DNA from: Clostridiales bacterium | Lineage (GTDB): Bacteria; Bacillota; Clostridia; Oscillospirales; Oscillospiraceae | DNA: 6,009 nucleotides | Reading direction: 5' to 3' | NCBI GenBank assembly: GCA_019421525.1 | Contig: JAHZFC010000104.1 | Location: 1,848-7,856 of the forward strand | In this document: piece by piece, positions 5,891-6,009 of the stretch | Layout of the letters: each line of letters starts with the position of its first letter | Position numbering within the stretch: position 1 is the first letter of the stretch | Notes under the pieces: model-generated | What the model was told of the DNA's origin: nothing | The model's database searches: none | The model's input: only the letters and a program-made list of their open reading frames with translations | Made by a program: the position numbers and the translations under genes

Positions 5891-5914
5891 ATGGGCCTAT
5901 AGCTCAGCTGGGAG
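5891..5914 (+). repeat. 24-bp direct repeat, copy 2
   Basis: Partner of 5737-5760 (23 of 24 identical). Sequence identity stops right after GGGAG: copy 2 continues with AGCG as an intact D-arm would, while copy 1 jumps to T-arm-like sequence. The deletion endpoints in the two tRNA-like copies are therefore different. Confidence 0.8.
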
Positions 5915-5945
5915 AGCGTTCGGTTCGCATCCATATGGACCTCCA
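5893..5945 (+). pseudogene. Internally deleted tRNA-like sequence 2
   Basis: Bases 5893-5918 look like a genuine tRNA start (GGGCCTA, T, AGCTCAGCTGGGAGAGCG), covering the acceptor strand and complete D-arm, close to tRNA-Ile/Ala genes. They are followed at once by TTCGGTTCGCATCC, whose GGTTCGCATCC (5922-5932) resembles the T-loop consensus GGTTCGAATCC. Then comes ATATGGACCTCCA, an acceptor-like 3' strand ending in CCA. The anticodon arm and variable region are absent, and pairing of the two acceptor strands is imperfect, so the 3' part may have decayed or come from another tRNA. The first 22 bases match the first tRNA-like copy except for one base. Probably a tRNA remnant; a functional tRNA-like RNA cannot be excluded. 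Confidence 0.6.
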
Positions 5946-6009
5946 TCACCTGCCCGATTTTTCCTTCCAATTTTCTGTCCAGTTTTTCGGACTATCCCCT
6001 CAAAATCAA

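Larger units (their letters stand above)
5437..6009. other. 573-nt region without a protein gene
   Basis: After the tsaD stop there is no credible coding frame on either strand to the window end. The first 200 nt remain moderately GC-rich and contain the 13-bp stem-loop. From about 5640 the DNA becomes AT-rich (18 G/C in the 60 bases 5641-5700), unlike the coding part of the window. The AT-rich part holds the extended -10 promoter, a 9-bp direct repeat CTGATTTGA (5697-5705 and 5714-5722), and the two truncated tRNA-like sequences. A short CCTCA/TGAGG hairpin (5784-5788 with 5793-5797) lies between them. Nothing else is identifiable. Confidence 0.7.

Noticed and set aside
5659..5970. 103-codon open frame on the - strand
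   Set aside because: It starts with TTG, overlaps the promoter and both tRNA-like sequences, and its PAELWAHL stretch is exactly what an antisense reading of a tRNA 5' end produces. No protein family is recognisable.

Overview
The window is GC-rich, gene-dense DNA from a Gram-positive anaerobe. The best guess is a Clostridia/Oscillospiraceae gut bacterium of the Flavonifractor/Lawsonibacter type. This rests on strong AGGAGG-type ribosome binding sites, on protein style (RimI, DUF3795 and TsaD variants), and on a chromosomal gene order running from polA to tsaD. The genus is inferred, not shown.

Layout. All genes lie on the + strand. Bases 2-418 are the 3' end of polA (DNA polymerase I). Next come a HExxH-type putative zinc metallopeptidase (491-1393), an APH/choline-kinase-fold phosphotransferase (1427-2317), rimI (2302-2763), a second GNAT-like acetyltransferase (2744-3364), an NTF2/SnoaL-like small protein (3361-3786), a cysteine-rich DUF3795 protein (3826-4398) and tsaD (4426-5436). 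Four genes, from the phosphotransferase to the NTF2-like protein, overlap by 16, 20 and 4 nt, so they are probably translationally coupled. The other gaps are 27-72 nt, so one long transcript is plausible.

How the genes relate. PolA is DNA replication/repair. RimI (N-terminal acetylation of ribosomal protein S18) and TsaD (t6A37 modification of tRNA) are translation-quality genes that commonly cluster in bacteria. Here the usual tsaE/tsaB partners are absent from the visible stretch, and four accessory enzymes or binding proteins of unknown substrate sit between or beside them. The TsaD copy keeps its metal ligands but is altered in two otherwise highly conserved segments.

The last 573 bases (5437-6009) hold no convincing protein gene. 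They contain a perfect 13-bp stem-loop after tsaD, then an abrupt fall in GC content, a near-consensus sigma-A promoter with an extended -10 (5658-5685), and two tRNA-like sequences (5739-5773 and 5893-5945). Each starts like a true tRNA (acceptor strand plus D-arm) but lacks the anticodon arm. They look like internally deleted tRNA genes behind a live-looking promoter, and are the most unusual part of the window together with the divergent TsaD.
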